Of a DNA stretch of 64,000 nucleotides, positions 1 to 11,999 are shown one piece after another; within the stretch, counting starts at the first letter, position 1; each line of letters opens with the position of its first letter. Origin of the DNA: Chrysomallon squamiferum. Lineage: Eukaryota; Mollusca; Gastropoda; Neomphalida; Peltospiridae. The translations under genes and the position numbers were made by a program. Below the pieces are notes generated by a model. It saw only the letters and a list, made by a program, of their open reading frames with translations, ran no database searches and was not told the origin of the DNA. The DNA lies in assembly GCA_012295275.1 (NCBI GenBank), contig CM022665.1, positions 14,269,976 to 14,333,975 of the forward strand, given 5' to 3'.

Positions 1-34
1 CTATCCAAGACGACATGTGTCCAATGAGCGCCAT
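1..34 (-). CDS. Possible first coding exon of a gene leaving the left edge
   Basis: On the minus strand the sequence reads CCAAGATGGCGCTCATTGG, a strong Kozak ATG inside a YY1-type CAAGATGGCG element of the sort found just downstream of transcription starts. The frame reads MALIGHMSSW to the window edge. An inverted CCAAT (21-25) and a CRE-like TGACGTA (minus strand, about 48-54) lie close by, giving a promoter-like cluster. Only 11 codons are visible, so the product cannot be named, and a chance ATG is possible. Confidence 0.3.
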   Translation of the reverse strand, partial: MALIGHMSSWI

Positions 35-1416
35 CTTGGGAAATAAATACGTCACGGAGAAAGTCTGTATGATAAATGATTATTTAAGACTTGCTGGATT
101 ATTGAAAACTGCACAAATAAAAATCGAACTCTCTTTATGAAATCTTTGAAAGTTAATCTTTCATTTTTATGGAGAGTAGCATTAAATCGTTTTTGTTTTT
201 GTTTGTTTGTTGTTGTTGTTATGGGGTTTCTTAATTTCATAATGACTCCTGTCGAGGTATTTGAAAACGACTCCTTTGATCTTATACGAAGCTAGCTTCC
301 TGATATGTTCTCTTGTGAGCCTAACTGATAAAATGGCTCCTACAACAAATAAATATAAAGATTATTCCTGCTGTATTGTAACTGGACAAATGGTTCCTGT
401 GCAAAGTTAACTAAAGAAACTTACGTTAACCTGCGAGAGTTTTCTCAACAGTAGCCCAACAGTTATAGTGCAGGCGTTGTAGATTGCTATATTAAATGCG
501 CCCGGTGGACATTTTTATTTTCTAGCCTGAAATGCACAAGACTGCTGTGATTTCCTGGCTATGAGAAGGTGATTATATATCATATTAGCCACTAAAGTAG
601 CCCATAATGAAGCTACAGTGAGTTTCCTTTCTCATATGACGATTATTTAAAAAAAAAAAAAGAAAAAAAAAGAGAGAAGTGAAAGATTAATAACTGAGCT
701 ATTCATAAATCTCTCTTTCATTCAAAATTTAGCACATTCTTGCTTGGTCAAGTCATCAGATCAAAATTTTAAAACTGGTAAATTAAATTTGATTACGAAA
801 TGATTCAAAGACTTAGATTTGTTAACCAGAAAACCACCACCAAAATCAACAACAACAACAAAATATTTTATGAGTGTCAGTTTAACCTTCTACTGCTATC
901 CATTAATAATAATAACACTGAAAATACCAGTTGAAGTAATATAAAACGGTAAGTATGTGTACAACAAGTACACGTCAGTGGGTGTCCTTGGTTACAAAGG
1001 TAATTTTGTACATCCACTTTAGGTCACACTCTCCTACAAGCGATCAGTTAAGAGACAGGTAAGTTTGATCTCATGTGTAAACAGATTACTCGCATGATTA
1101 ACACCAACTCGACTGGAAAAAATCGCAACAAACAATTTGTTTCGTGGCATTTGTACAATTCCGACTTTACACCAGTCATTCCATCAGTCCCACCCCTTTC
1201 CCGTATGTGCATGGCTCAGATGGAATAAAGAAGATTTTGACTAAATTGGTGGCCTTGAGATAGATGGCTATCCTATAAGATAACACTAAGAACCTAAGAG
1301 TTAAAGAGAGAAGAAACCCGCTGCTCCAAGCGATGAACTATTCTTTTTCGATTAGCATTAAAGATGCCTTTTTATATATATATATATATACACCTTTCCA
1401 CATAAAAGAAAACATA

Positions 1417-2139
1417 CAGTATTCCCTCGCTATTCGCGGGGGTTACGTTCTTTACCCCCCCGCGAATAGCGAAAAACCGCGAATATTGGATGCAGTTTTA
1501 AAACGTCTATTATGGGATTATATACGGTACTAAATGCTTCCCAAACACTTTCTAAAGACACTCTTACTCATTAATACAGTAATAATGTAGTAATATTGCA
1601 TGCAGTTATGTATTTCACTAATGTAGTAATGATAATGTAAACGCATTTTAATTTTGTACTGAAACAATATTTTAATCAGAAAGAAACGTAAGTACATGAG
1701 GACAGTAACACCGCATAGCATAGTTATCCATACTGTATTACTGTACCGTAAAGTCATTTTCTATGCGTACAACATATGTATTAGAATTGACAGAAAGTGG
1801 AACAAATTTAAAGGCAAACAGACAGATAAATACAGTACGCACAGTTCAGGTAACAATAATACAATTCAGTAATAATATGCAATTAAAAACATTATTAATA
1901 CTCGGTCACAAAAAATATGCACTGTACATACAGTGTATGCATTTATAAAAAAATACGTACTGTATTGCAATAATAATTGAAAAAATTTGATATTGTTTGT
2001 GCGGTTTACCGAGCATTTGTTTTTATGACGTTATGACGCTCGCCTGGTATACCAGCATACGATGCGATAGGGTTAAGAGCCTAACCCGCGAATATGCGGG
2101 GCCGCGAATGGGGAACCGCGAACAGGTGAGGGTATACTG
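1417..2139. mobile_element. TA-flanked DNA transposon with terminal inverted repeats (non-autonomous, Tc1/mariner-pogo-like)
   Basis: The left end is CAGTATTCCCTCGCTATTCG and the reverse complement of the right end is CAGTATACCCTCACCTGTTC. They agree over about 23 bp with a few mismatches and one indel. A TA dinucleotide sits on both sides (1415-1416 and 2140-2141), as expected for a TA target-site duplication. Subterminal palindromes such as CTATTCGCGGG pairing with CCCGCGAATAG (1428-1473) recur at the right end. No transposase is recognisable in the 723 bp, so the element looks non-autonomous. Pogo/Tigger-type elements have this length, TSD and GC-rich ends; exact family membership is inference. 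Confidence 0.75.
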
Positions 2140-2756
2140 TATACTGAAGCCTTCAGTAAACCAGTCGTGGGATATAGGCTGACACGTCAAATAGCCCAAA
2201 TGGCCAATACATTTTTAAAAGTATTTTGTAAATATTTTAGTTATGTGTTTGTATTTTTGTTTAACAACAGCAGCTGATTAAACAGTATATTGGAGTATCA
2301 TCAAATCTTTTCAAAATGTCACAAGACAAGTTTAAGTTTTCACACGCACAGACCAACATGTGTTCCAATAACTCATCTCCAGCGACAATTTGTCTTTGTC
2401 TGTAGACAAACACACACGTTACGATCTTCTATGGCTGTGGGTTGAGATTCAGACCACCCATCTGGATGAGTTTAAATACAACACAAGGTCAAACTACTGT
2501 CTTTGTGTTGTACCTAAAACACAAACACGGGTATCAACGCACACGTGCAGAACCCTTCACACTCAATACGAAGAAATAACGAAGACGAGGCTGAACTTCC
2601 GGGTCATTTTCGAATGGTATTCGGTATGTTCGTTACACCGATGCTCTGTCTGATACACTGATAATGTGGTTCGTGTATAGAAAAAAAGATGGAAATGTCA
2701 AAGGAATATAATAAAGAAGGATTTTTTAGCACTGTTTTGTTCAGAACAGAGATATC

Positions 2757-2798
2757 CCAAGAAGAAGAAGAAGATGAAGAAGAAGATGAAGAAGAAGC

Positions 2799-2847
<49 letters not shown>
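2757..2847. repeat. GAAGAA/GATGAA tract passing into (GA)n
   Basis: An imperfect GAAGAAGAT trinucleotide array grades into about 33 bp of pure GA. The leucine/serine-rich reading frame on the opposite strand is a product of the repeat. Confidence 0.9.
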
Positions 2848-2850
<3 letters not shown>

Positions 2851-3177
2851 TAGAATTATAATTAATGAATGAAAGAAAGAAATAATAAGAATAAAATAAT
2901 GCATTTTCGAGCTCACATTACGTGTCATATATGATAATTTAAAAAATAGAAATGAAAAATGAACCAGTTTGTTGTAATTATTCACCAAATATCTAATTCT
3001 CAGTGGAAAATTAACTTTGTCGTGTGAATTTTAACCATTTTACTTTAATTATACACACGAATACTATCTATCTCACTAATGGATATTCTTAAGTCCTACG
3101 ATATAATACATTTATTTATTTATTTATTTATTTATTATTTCTTTCCTTTTTTTTTTATTATTTACCCCCTCTCCCCG

Positions 3178-3183
3178 TTTATT
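3178..3183 (-). terminator. Poly(A) signal candidate (AATAAA, minus strand)
   Basis: TTTATT on the plus strand gives AATAAA on the minus strand 47 nt past the stop of the possible terminal exon at 3230-3337. In AT-rich DNA it could be chance. Confidence 0.3.
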
Positions 3184-3229
3184 AAAAATTCAGGAACTTT
3201 TCTGTAAACCTTATTTTTAGGTTGATTAT

Positions 3230-3337
3230 TTAGAAAGAAGGGGGAGTTTGTGTGGATACATCAGATGAAAATTTAATATGGGCGTCGCTGGCAAGCCTGC
3301 CTTTGTAGCAATCCTCTGTCGACGATTCTGATATCTG
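3230..3337 (-). CDS. Possible last coding exon of an unidentified minus-strand gene
   Basis: A CAGCAG double acceptor (NAGNAG) at 3335-3340 precedes 35 codons of acidic, serine-rich sequence (ISESSTEDCYKGR, then FSSDVSTQTPPSF) that ends at TAA (3230-3232). A poly(A) signal candidate follows at once. Base composition is clearly higher in GC than the flanks. The STQT core resembles a dynein-light-chain (LC8) binding motif. It might belong to the gene that starts at 10,946, but no linking exons were found. Weak splice context and short length keep confidence low. Confidence 0.3.
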   Translation of the reverse strand, partial: QISESSTEDCYKGRLASDAHIKFSSDVSTQTPPSF

Positions 3338-3994
3338 CTGAAATCTTAAAAGCTGCATGAGATTATATTTGATACATGAATCGGATAGTAAACAGGTGAC
3401 AGTGGGGTACAAGTCATGTGGGTATTTGACATAAATAGCTATGAGTAATGCGTAGGTGGGAATAGTTATTTCTAAAGGTGTTATACCCCGTTAATATAAA
3501 ATAAACACACATCCAGGTGAAAACGTGTGTACGACTTAATAACTAAATGTATTATGTACAAATGTTGGCATGTGCATGTGTTGTTGTTTTTTTGTTGGTG
3601 TTGTTTTTGTATATCTTGGCATTTGAGTGTGTTGATCCTTTATCTGGCTGTCTGTCTGTCTGTATATCTGTATGTATGTATGCCGAGAAGCATTCGACCT
3701 TCGATTTGAGCCGGATATAGCTGACATGTTAAGACATTAACCAGTTATTTCTTTTATCCTGTAACCCTAAATAAAATTAACTTTTTATTTCTCAGCTCAC
3801 CGCTCTCTACTGTTGTAGATTCACGCGTACTGATTTCCATGTCGCCTTCAAAAACTGTACATCAAAACAAAATAGTTCTTAAATAACAGCAACTGAATTG
3901 TTAACCTGTTAATGAAAACGGTTTACAAAATCGTATTTTGAGATATAAACCAGCAATTAAATACTAAAGAAGTAACTTTTAACAATATATATAA

Positions 3995-4001
<7 letters not shown>

Positions 4002-4059
<58 letters not shown>
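4002..4059. repeat. (GT)n microsatellite
   Basis: About 29 uninterrupted GT units follow a short AT tract. Confidence 0.97.
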
Positions 4060-4062
<3 letters not shown>

Positions 4063-5439
4063 AACAAGTAACTGAGTAAATATAGTTCCATCCTAAAATC
4101 GCTATATTATGGTAAATGCTCGAAAAATTGAAATGTATCTAATCATGATATCTTGTCACTACGTACATGTATTGTGTATGTATGTATGTATGTCTTAATT
4201 AAGCTGTTATTTAAATGTCAATGAAGCAATATTTTGTATAATTAGACGTCATCATATAATCATTACCAGTAATCCTAATCTGAAATAAGAGACTATTATG
4301 TGACAGTTACTGTAAAAACAGTCAATCAGAAGTACAGGTTCTTTCACTTAATAATAACATTTCTTATATAATATATCACAACTCAGTATCAGAACCATAA
4401 CCTGATCTGAGTACTACTTCCCAATCCAACTAGTGCTCCATGGACTGGTTTGTTAGAGGTCAAGGTTTATATTTTCCTGTTTGTGGGAATGTGAATAGAT
4501 AAATATCTGGCTGCTGAATTTGCAATTCCTGACACTTAAAACATTCATTCATCTTGTAGATCTAGTTTTGTAGAAGATTGTTGGCACGCTTCCATAAGAG
4601 AACTGTTCAAGTGCAGCTGTCGTGTAATAAAAATATCATTTAGTAGGAAATTTCTGAATGTAATAAAGAGGAGCCTGATTATAGAGTGGTATAACATTCA
4701 GAACAGGTATGTCATGGTGTCTCATCCTGGTATCTGCTTCTAAGCTAATCAAGGAGCTGTAAGAGGAAGATATTCTCTTTGTATACCAGCTACGTAAAAC
4801 TATGGTACACTGTACTTATTTCAGCCCGGGGCCTAATTGTAGACCATTACTGTCTTCTTCTCTCTAACCATCTAACATACTAACACTAATATTGACTTGA
4901 GTAGACAACTCGGGTTGCAAGTTCATGTGTCCAATGACACACGTACTTAACACCCGTTGCACCGATTTGCACGTTAATCTTTCCCATTCCTACTCCACAT
5001 ACCACGTTCTACACTGTTTGTTCACTACATAGCGTAGCATTAAATGCAATACAAACGTGCCTCACTGTGGGAATTTGAGAATTTCGACTCAGTTTAAGAG
5101 TATGAGCTTCTAGACTTAATTAGACCAATGACTTGTTCTTCCCCCATAGGCCCAGCAGAACGTAATGGTGTGTAACGTGATAACAATTTAACCTACCCGT
5201 GTTTGTATAGGGTGGGGTTAGCACACTCGGGATACATACCAAACAACAAAACATATCTTTCTTCACTACTTTCTCAGTTGTACGTCTGTCAAAAAGCAGT
5301 AATTGAATGCCTGCATGACTATTTTGTACACCAGGACAAATAAACCCTGACACCAAATACACACATTACGTTCTCAGTAATACACTTTTCAAAGCACATG
5401 ATTATCTATGCGATTCTGCTCTCGGTAATGTAAAGGTTT

Positions 5440-5545
5440 CGATATCGTAGTGGTTAAGACTTCGGCTTTGAAAGGTATTGGGGCTTCTAGTTTCTGAGTT
5501 CGCACTCTGCTATCAGCTCTTCCTAAGCAGTAACTAAGATGTAAA
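5440..5545 (+). mobile_element. tRNA-derived SINE fragment
   Basis: TAGTGGTTAAGACTTCGG looks like an A-box region and GAGTTCGCACTC, about 50 bp on, looks like a B box, the spacing of a tRNA-type internal promoter. A second copy of the AGTGGTTAAGA core occurs at 9131-9225. No clear tail or target-site duplication was found, so the limits are approximate. Confidence 0.45.
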
Positions 5546-5989
5546 CCTGCTAAACTTTCTCTTTTCTTTCTAATCTAATCAGTTTTCATACGCCAGACTT
5601 TACATTTATTGATATATGAATATTTGTCGCTTCTTAAACAAGTACCGATTTCCATAAAAATAATGTTATCTTTATTTGTAAATATGTCACTTAATATATG
5701 TAGTACACATAGATGTGTGTGTACGTATGCGGTATATGACATTTTTATTCGCATATGTATGAATGCCATCCTATGTCATACAAGTGTGTGTATGTGTGCG
5801 TTTGCGTATCTGGCTGTGTAGATAATCTGTTATTAAAAAAAACAAAAAACAAACTTGGGCACTAATAACTGTCTTACATAATGTACGACTAACAAACAGA
5901 TGAGGAATACACAGCTAACGGGACACACGGACAAACAAATTAAGGCGTTATCAGAAATACCCCCCGAAAAAACCTATTCCTTTTATTAT

Positions 5990-6133
5990 CATCATTATTA
6001 TTACTACTACTATTACTACGACTACTACTACTACAACTACTACTACAACTACAACTACAACTACAACTACAACTACAACTACAACTACAACTACAACTAC
6101 AACTACAACTACAACTACAACTACAACTGCAGC

Positions 6134-6164
<31 letters not shown>

Positions 6165-6181
6165 ACTATTACTGTTATTAT
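5990..6181. repeat. Trinucleotide/hexanucleotide array: ACT, AACTAC and CTG units
   Basis: An ATT/ACT run passes into about 14 AACTAC hexamers (6045-6128), then into about 9 CTG/GCTG units (6126-6170) and back to ACT/ATT. The tyrosine/asparagine-rich frame across it is repeat translation, not a gene. Confidence 0.93.
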
Positions 6182-6515
6182 TAGGCCTGTTATCGTTATT
6201 GTTATTGTTATTTACTTGTTTGTTTAGAGGAAGAGGTAAACGATGTCATTCTAAATAACAACCCTACCGACATCCATGCTACAACCATGCAGGGTTAGTG
6301 TGGTTCTGTTACAAGTTTTGAAATAAACAAAACTTAAAGTGAAACATTTATTTAGTTTTATGGTTTCCACTCAATTAATATGAGTAATAAAGTTGGAAAT
6401 CATGAATAAAACTTCACGTCATACATATTTATCAGTAGAAAAATAATTCAGTGATATTTTTAGCTAACCTCTTTCTTGTTTCCTTTTTTTGTATTTTCAG
6501 TCAATTAAAAAATAT

Positions 6516-6521
6516 ATAAAA

Positions 6522-6568
<47 letters not shown>

Positions 6569-6702
6569 AAAAATAAAGAATAAAAGAAAACAGAAAAAAG
6601 AAAATAAACAAACAGAAACATTAAATTTGAAATTATAATCAGTTCTCAGTATTTTGCCAAAATTATTATTATTTTTTTTTAAATAACAACAACAACAACA
6701 AA

Positions 6703-6733
<31 letters not shown>

Positions 6734-6734
6734 A
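6516..6734. repeat. Two (AAAT)n arrays with A-rich spacer
   Basis: AAAT tetramers occupy about 6516-6570 and 6700-6734, with CAA trinucleotides between them. Confidence 0.9.
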
Positions 6735-9130
6735 TGGAAGTTAACACCCAGTAACTTAATGGAGATAGACTGTCATGATTTTTTTCTTAAAATTACAAAG
6801 GATATTGTACAATATCGTATTCAGTAGGCCTACACCGGCATATACCTTTTTTAAAGTTGTTAATCATCATGAAAATAACAACAACAACAATAATAATAAC
6901 GGTGGTGATGATGGTGATGCTAATGATAATGATGATAAATATAATGTTAATCATGATAATAAGGTTAATGCACTTTTATTTTTGTCTGTAACTGTTGTAA
7001 ATATAGACATCTATAGACACAGCTATACAGCTACACATATCCACTCCTATTCACATAAATTATATCTAGTGATAGAAACAAGAAGCACACACATATGCAC
7101 CCATATACATAAACACATACAAATGAAACGAAATGAAACGCACACACGGTCAAACTGACACATACGAAAACACCAAGGTACTTACAGAAATCTAAAGTCA
7201 TTCACATACACTGACAAACTTAAAACTTATACACATCTAGAAACATACAAAGAAAGACATGCATTCAAAACCATAAACATACAAACATACACAGACATGT
7301 GCGCGCACAAATACACGTGCACCGACAAACAGACACGTGATCAGTATATAAGGATATCTGAAAATTCTATTATCTCCAGTATTACAACAGTTCACTCTCA
7401 CAAAACCACGTCTGGACAGACACTATCAGTTACAAAGCTCATACACAAACTTCATTCCATGCACACGGGAAGACGTTTAACGTAATTTCCCATACATAGT
7501 CCTCTACACGAACACATTTTCACTTTTCTTTGAAACCATTCTAGGAAGACAAGCTGTTTGCTTTGGCCAGTTTAAAGACAACACATGAATAGATGCTAAA
7601 AGGTTTATTTTCATAAAGATTGTTGTCAAGCGTCGACATAATTCCACTAAACCCAGATCCAACGCACACCTTTCTTCTGCAAATCGCTTTAATCTAAAAG
7701 GTCCAAAGAGAACGCCTTGCCTACCTCCACTGTTGATATCTCGAGTAATTTATAGATTACAGTACACACACAAAATAAGACAAGCAAAACGGGCACCCCA
7801 TTGAGAATACGTCTGGTGTGGAATGGAGGTATAAGACAGTCCTTTGATAGCGAGACATAATTTCTGTAAGAATGAATAGCTTCCCGACGTGTATTACAAC
7901 ATTTTCATGGCTAAGGTTCACCACCTGTATTGTCTTCGTACGAAAGCTATTAAATCCAGTCTTGAATGATTATGTAACAATATCCATCGCGGTTTCTTTA
8001 CTCTAAATTCAAGACAGAAACATTAACATTTCATATAGGTTTTTTCTCTCACTCTCTATGTGAAGTGTAGCCAAATACAGACATAACTTTTCAAGAAGTC
8101 TCAGAAGTTTAACTTCAAAGAAAGGGCAGGAAATGGAAAACTCATAGATTAGAGAGGAGAACAAACAGCAGATTTAGAACATTTTACTTACATTAGCATT
8201 ATATGAGAACATTTTTATATTAATATGTTATGTAGTATGCTTATCAAGGTACGTTTTGCATTATATCAGTATGTGTATATATGTGCAAGTGTACATGTTT
8301 GTTGCGAATAAATAAATTATTACTAAACAAGATTTCATTTTGTGTTTGTATTCATATATGTATGTAAACATGCATAATTATATAATTATGTTTATATAAA
8401 TATGCGTGAGCGTGTGTATTAGCGTTTGTGTGTGTATGTGTTACTTATCAGTGATATTCATTTCAGTTACTGATGATTCAAAGACGGATTAAAACATAAT
8501 ACTTATTACATTCCAAGTATGTCGATCGATTTGCGTGAGCTCTATAATACATCAAACGGTTACGGCACGTTTTACACTGAGGTCACACCCTTAAAGAAGT
8601 GTACTTCGCTCTTAAAGCGACATCATTGAACCATATAATATATTTACGTAATGATGCGAAAAGCCTACGGCTCAAGTTCCTTATCGTGGCTTTAATGTTC
8701 CAATTACAGAGTGAATAATAGAAAGTGCGCGAAGCAAATCAGATGCTTGCATTTTAAAACACTTCTTCTAGACGATACAGATTTTAAAACGAGATTTCAG
8801 TCACTGTAATAGTTAAGAGAGTTGAAAAAGTCTTCCTTGATATCCTAGACCAATCGATTTCAAACCAAAATTAAGCTGAACAAGTGTCTGCGTGTATGTG
8901 TGTGCGTTTGTGCGTGCGTGTGCGTACGTGTATGTGTATGGCCATGGAAACAGAAACAGGAGAGAAGATATTTTTTTTCATCGATACAACCACACACAAT
9001 ATACATCGTACACACAAGCACAGATTACAATCATTTATTTCTGAACGTGCATTTCTGTCTTGGTTGTCTAAAACCATGTTAATATTAGCATGCTAAAGAG
9101 CAGAAACACCTCCCCCCCCCAACAACACCA

Positions 9131-9225
9131 GCATTATTTTAACAGACGGTATCAAGACGCGATCCAAATATCTTTAACACATCAGATCGATATCTTAACC
9201 ACTGTCCCACCGAGACAGTTTAAGT
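9131..9225 (-). mobile_element. tRNA-derived SINE fragment (minus strand)
   Basis: Read on the minus strand, CTCGGTGGGACAGTGGTTAAG has an A-box-like segment and GGATCGCGTCT lies about 42 nt downstream as a B-box-like segment. It shares AGTGGTTAAGA with the element at 5440-5545, which suggests one family. Confidence 0.45.
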
Positions 9226-9756
9226 GTACGATGAAACGAGGTTAAATATTATTTAGCTTTTTCTGATTCGTTATTCACAGGCGAGGTGACTGGTTATTAT
9301 ATAAACGAAACCTGGCGTAAAAAGATCTGAACTGGCGTTCCTTCTATAATGTCCCCACATTAGTATCAGATGCACCACATTAAGCTTATGCACACTGTAA
9401 TTACTGTTAACCCTTACCCATTCTCGTGGTTCGCTTGATAGGTTCTGATTTATATATGCTTGACCTTTTCTTTATGGTAACACAGTGCATATTTAATTCG
9501 CGCTATTTCTTTATAATTGATTCGAGATCGCGTAATATGAAATGTGTGCATTCTCGAACAAACTTGTTTTCACCTGACTGCGTTGTTTGTAATAATGTTG
9601 TAGCGAACGAGCTGGTGATATATACTGAAATATACACCCGTTTATAAAAACAGAACAACAAAAGAAAGGAAGAAAATTAAATAAGAGGAAAATTCGAGGC
9701 AAAGGGTGGGAAGGAGAAATAGAATTAGAGAAATAGATAAAGAGAGAGACAGAGAG

Positions 9757-9858
<102 letters not shown>

Positions 9859-9958
9859 ATCATACATTATATATAATAATACCTCATGCAGACATATGCA
9901 GAACATATAAGTATTTACAGATTCACTCAGTCATACTGGGACATAAACATGCAAATAC

Positions 9959-9967
9959 ACACACACA

Positions 9968-10060
<93 letters not shown>

Positions 10061-10074
10061 ACTATATATATATA
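9959..10074. repeat. Compound (AC)n-(TC)n-(AC)n-(TA)n microsatellite
   Basis: A short AC run is followed by 66 bp of TC (9971-10036), about 26 bp of AC (10037-10062) and a short TA run. Confidence 0.97.
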
Positions 10075-10691
10075 TTCAGCTGTTCAACTTATTGATTACT
10101 CTAGAAAACTCAGGACATGTTTATTTTGTCACCAGATGTGTTAATAAAAAGTAAAAAATTTCCACTTATACCAACGTTGGTCCAATTTTTATGTTTCAGC
10201 ACAATCATAACAGAACAATAACACCAGATTTATATGTTATTAACTATTCTTTGCAAATCCTTAGTATGTATGTATAAGTATTAACTTATTAAGATAATGA
10301 CGATGATGATGATAATAATAAAGAAAAACAGTGAAATAAATAGAAGGAAAGATTAGCAGAGACAGAAAGACGATTTATTCAGAGAGACAGAGATCATGAA
10401 AGAGAGAGAAATGTGTGTGTGTGTGTGAGAGAGAGAATTTGAGAGAGAGAGAGAGAGATAATAAAAATGTTCTGGAACTTTATTATTTCGGACTTTATTT
10501 CTGAATAATTATTAAGTAATTACTAACATTACAAGTTTATAATGAAGACGGCCAATTCCCGTGTAATCCTTGGTATGGCATATTATGTCTTATCATTCAG
10601 GATATATGACTGGACGGTAAATTGTGTTTATTAGACACTGCAAATCATAAATACTATCAATGTAACCTATTCGTAATTAATAAATAATTAA

Positions 10692-10692
<1 letters not shown>

Positions 10693-10718
<26 letters not shown>
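10693..10718. repeat. (CA)n microsatellite
   Basis: About 13 CA units with one CG interruption near the end. Confidence 0.9.
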
Positions 10719-10724
<6 letters not shown>

Positions 10725-10861
10725 TGACGGATTTATTACTGTCAAAAATAAATAAATAAATAACAATAAAATAATTTTTTTTAAAGTAAAAATAAAAATA
10801 AAATGATATTAAAAAAGTAATAATAAATTAAAAAATAATAATGTAGTATAACATCGCCTAC

Positions 10862-10946
10862 CTCCAGTAAAACCGTTATATCCATTGCCCAATGCTATGG
10901 CCGCAAACACTAGTGTTATGAGGTACAAAAGGGTCCTTCCTTGCAT
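10862..10946 (-). CDS. First coding exon of an unidentified secreted or membrane protein
   Basis: On the minus strand an ATG at 10,946 opens 28 codons, MQGRTLLYLITLVFAAIALG then NGYNGFTG, ending at the donor G|GTAGGC (phase 1). The basic residue, the 16-residue hydrophobic core and the small residues after it form a typical eukaryotic signal peptide, with cleavage likely near residues 20-22. The segment has balanced GC in an AT-rich setting. Upstream DNA (10,950-11,260) is GC-richer and carries promoter-type motifs. Downstream exons were not found among the repeats to the left; a terminal exon might be 3230-3337, or the remainder may lie beyond the window. The protein family cannot be assigned. 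Confidence 0.5.
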
Positions 10947-11187
10947 TTTTACCCCCGCTTATCGGGTCGCCAACTCCAGTATTTTGCTGGTTTTAGTACG
11001 GACCCACTGGACAGCTTAGATCCAAGAAAGGTAAACATACTGGACTACTGTCTTGTTTTAAAGTACAGCGAGTAGTTCCATCCTCTTGTGGTAGTTGGGT
11101 TATTTTTGCGGTACGTTGCGGTTAGCCACAGTCCGTTAATGACCGTGTCGTGTCTCTAGAACGTGTTCGGTTGACTCTACGCAGCCC

Positions 11188-11258
11188 TGACGTAAACACG
11201 GAATAAGTCGTAGCTCTGTATCTCTTCTTGTGAAAGGGGCGGAGTCATTTTAAAGAGC
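11188..11258 (-). promoter_or_regulatory. Promoter-like motif cluster upstream of the signal-peptide exon
   Basis: The cluster holds a CRE-like TGACGTAA (11188-11195), a GC box GGGGCGG (11236-11242) and a TATA-like TTTAAAA on the minus strand (about 11,248-11,254), 240 to 310 bp upstream of the ATG at 10,946. The region is markedly GC-richer than its surroundings. The order of motifs is not canonical, so only a general promoter assignment is made. Confidence 0.35.
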
Positions 11259-11436
11259 GGCAAGCTATTGTGTTGATTGAATGTGCCCATTGTATAACAG
11301 TGACAGTAAGTTCATCACAAGAGATCACAGGGTGCCTTTTACTTATTATGTGTAGTAAAAGGCGGAGAGAGAAATCTGATATTAAAAGGACAGGTGAAAA
11401 GTAATGAATTATAATGTGATTTTATTTTTAAATTAT

Positions 11437-11452
11437 TTATTTATTTATTATC

Positions 11453-11483
<31 letters not shown>

Positions 11484-11635
11484 TAATATCAAATATGAGT
11501 CGGTGTATTCTTAAAAGTATGTGTTAAAAAAAAAAAAAAAAAAAAAAAATGAAGAAGAAGAAGAAGAAAGATTTATCAGCAATAAAAGTAGAAAAAGTTG
11601 TTTTTTTAAATAATGAAAAGAAACACATACACAGA

Positions 11636-11669
<34 letters not shown>
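11437..11669. repeat. TTTA array, poly(A)/GAA tract and (CA)n
   Basis: TTTA tetramers occupy 11,437-11,482, an A run followed by AAG units 11,526-11,570, and about 15 CA units 11,638-11,669. Several short ORFs on both strands here are repeat artefacts. Confidence 0.92.
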
Positions 11670-11671
<2 letters not shown>

Positions 11672-11999
11672 CACACCAACGCACATCGTACATATGCAAA
11701 TAAAAACACAAGCATATATCAACAAGTATAAATGCATAAGACTACCTTTTGCTTTCCTTTTGTGAATTAGATGTAAACTGTAAAAGCGAGTAATAACATG
11801 CTGCAAGGGCACGGCAATAAACAAAACATTACACCCGCTGTCATTTCGTAACAGATTTGCATTTGCGGTCACGAAGAACACAAACAAAACTTTTAATAAT
11901 TTATTTTTAATACTTGTATACTTTTGAGATCTATTAATATGTATTATATAATATAAATACTGTTTAACGTTAAGGCCATCGTTTGCTAATAATAAAATT

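Noticed and set aside
5120-5362. 80-codon ORF on the minus strand
   Set aside because: No recognisable domain, no convincing splice borders and no conserved motif; the composition could be chance or an old repeat.
6000-6180. Tandem array as a CRISPR
   Set aside because: Short uniform triplet and hexamer units without spacers in a eukaryotic genome; a microsatellite.
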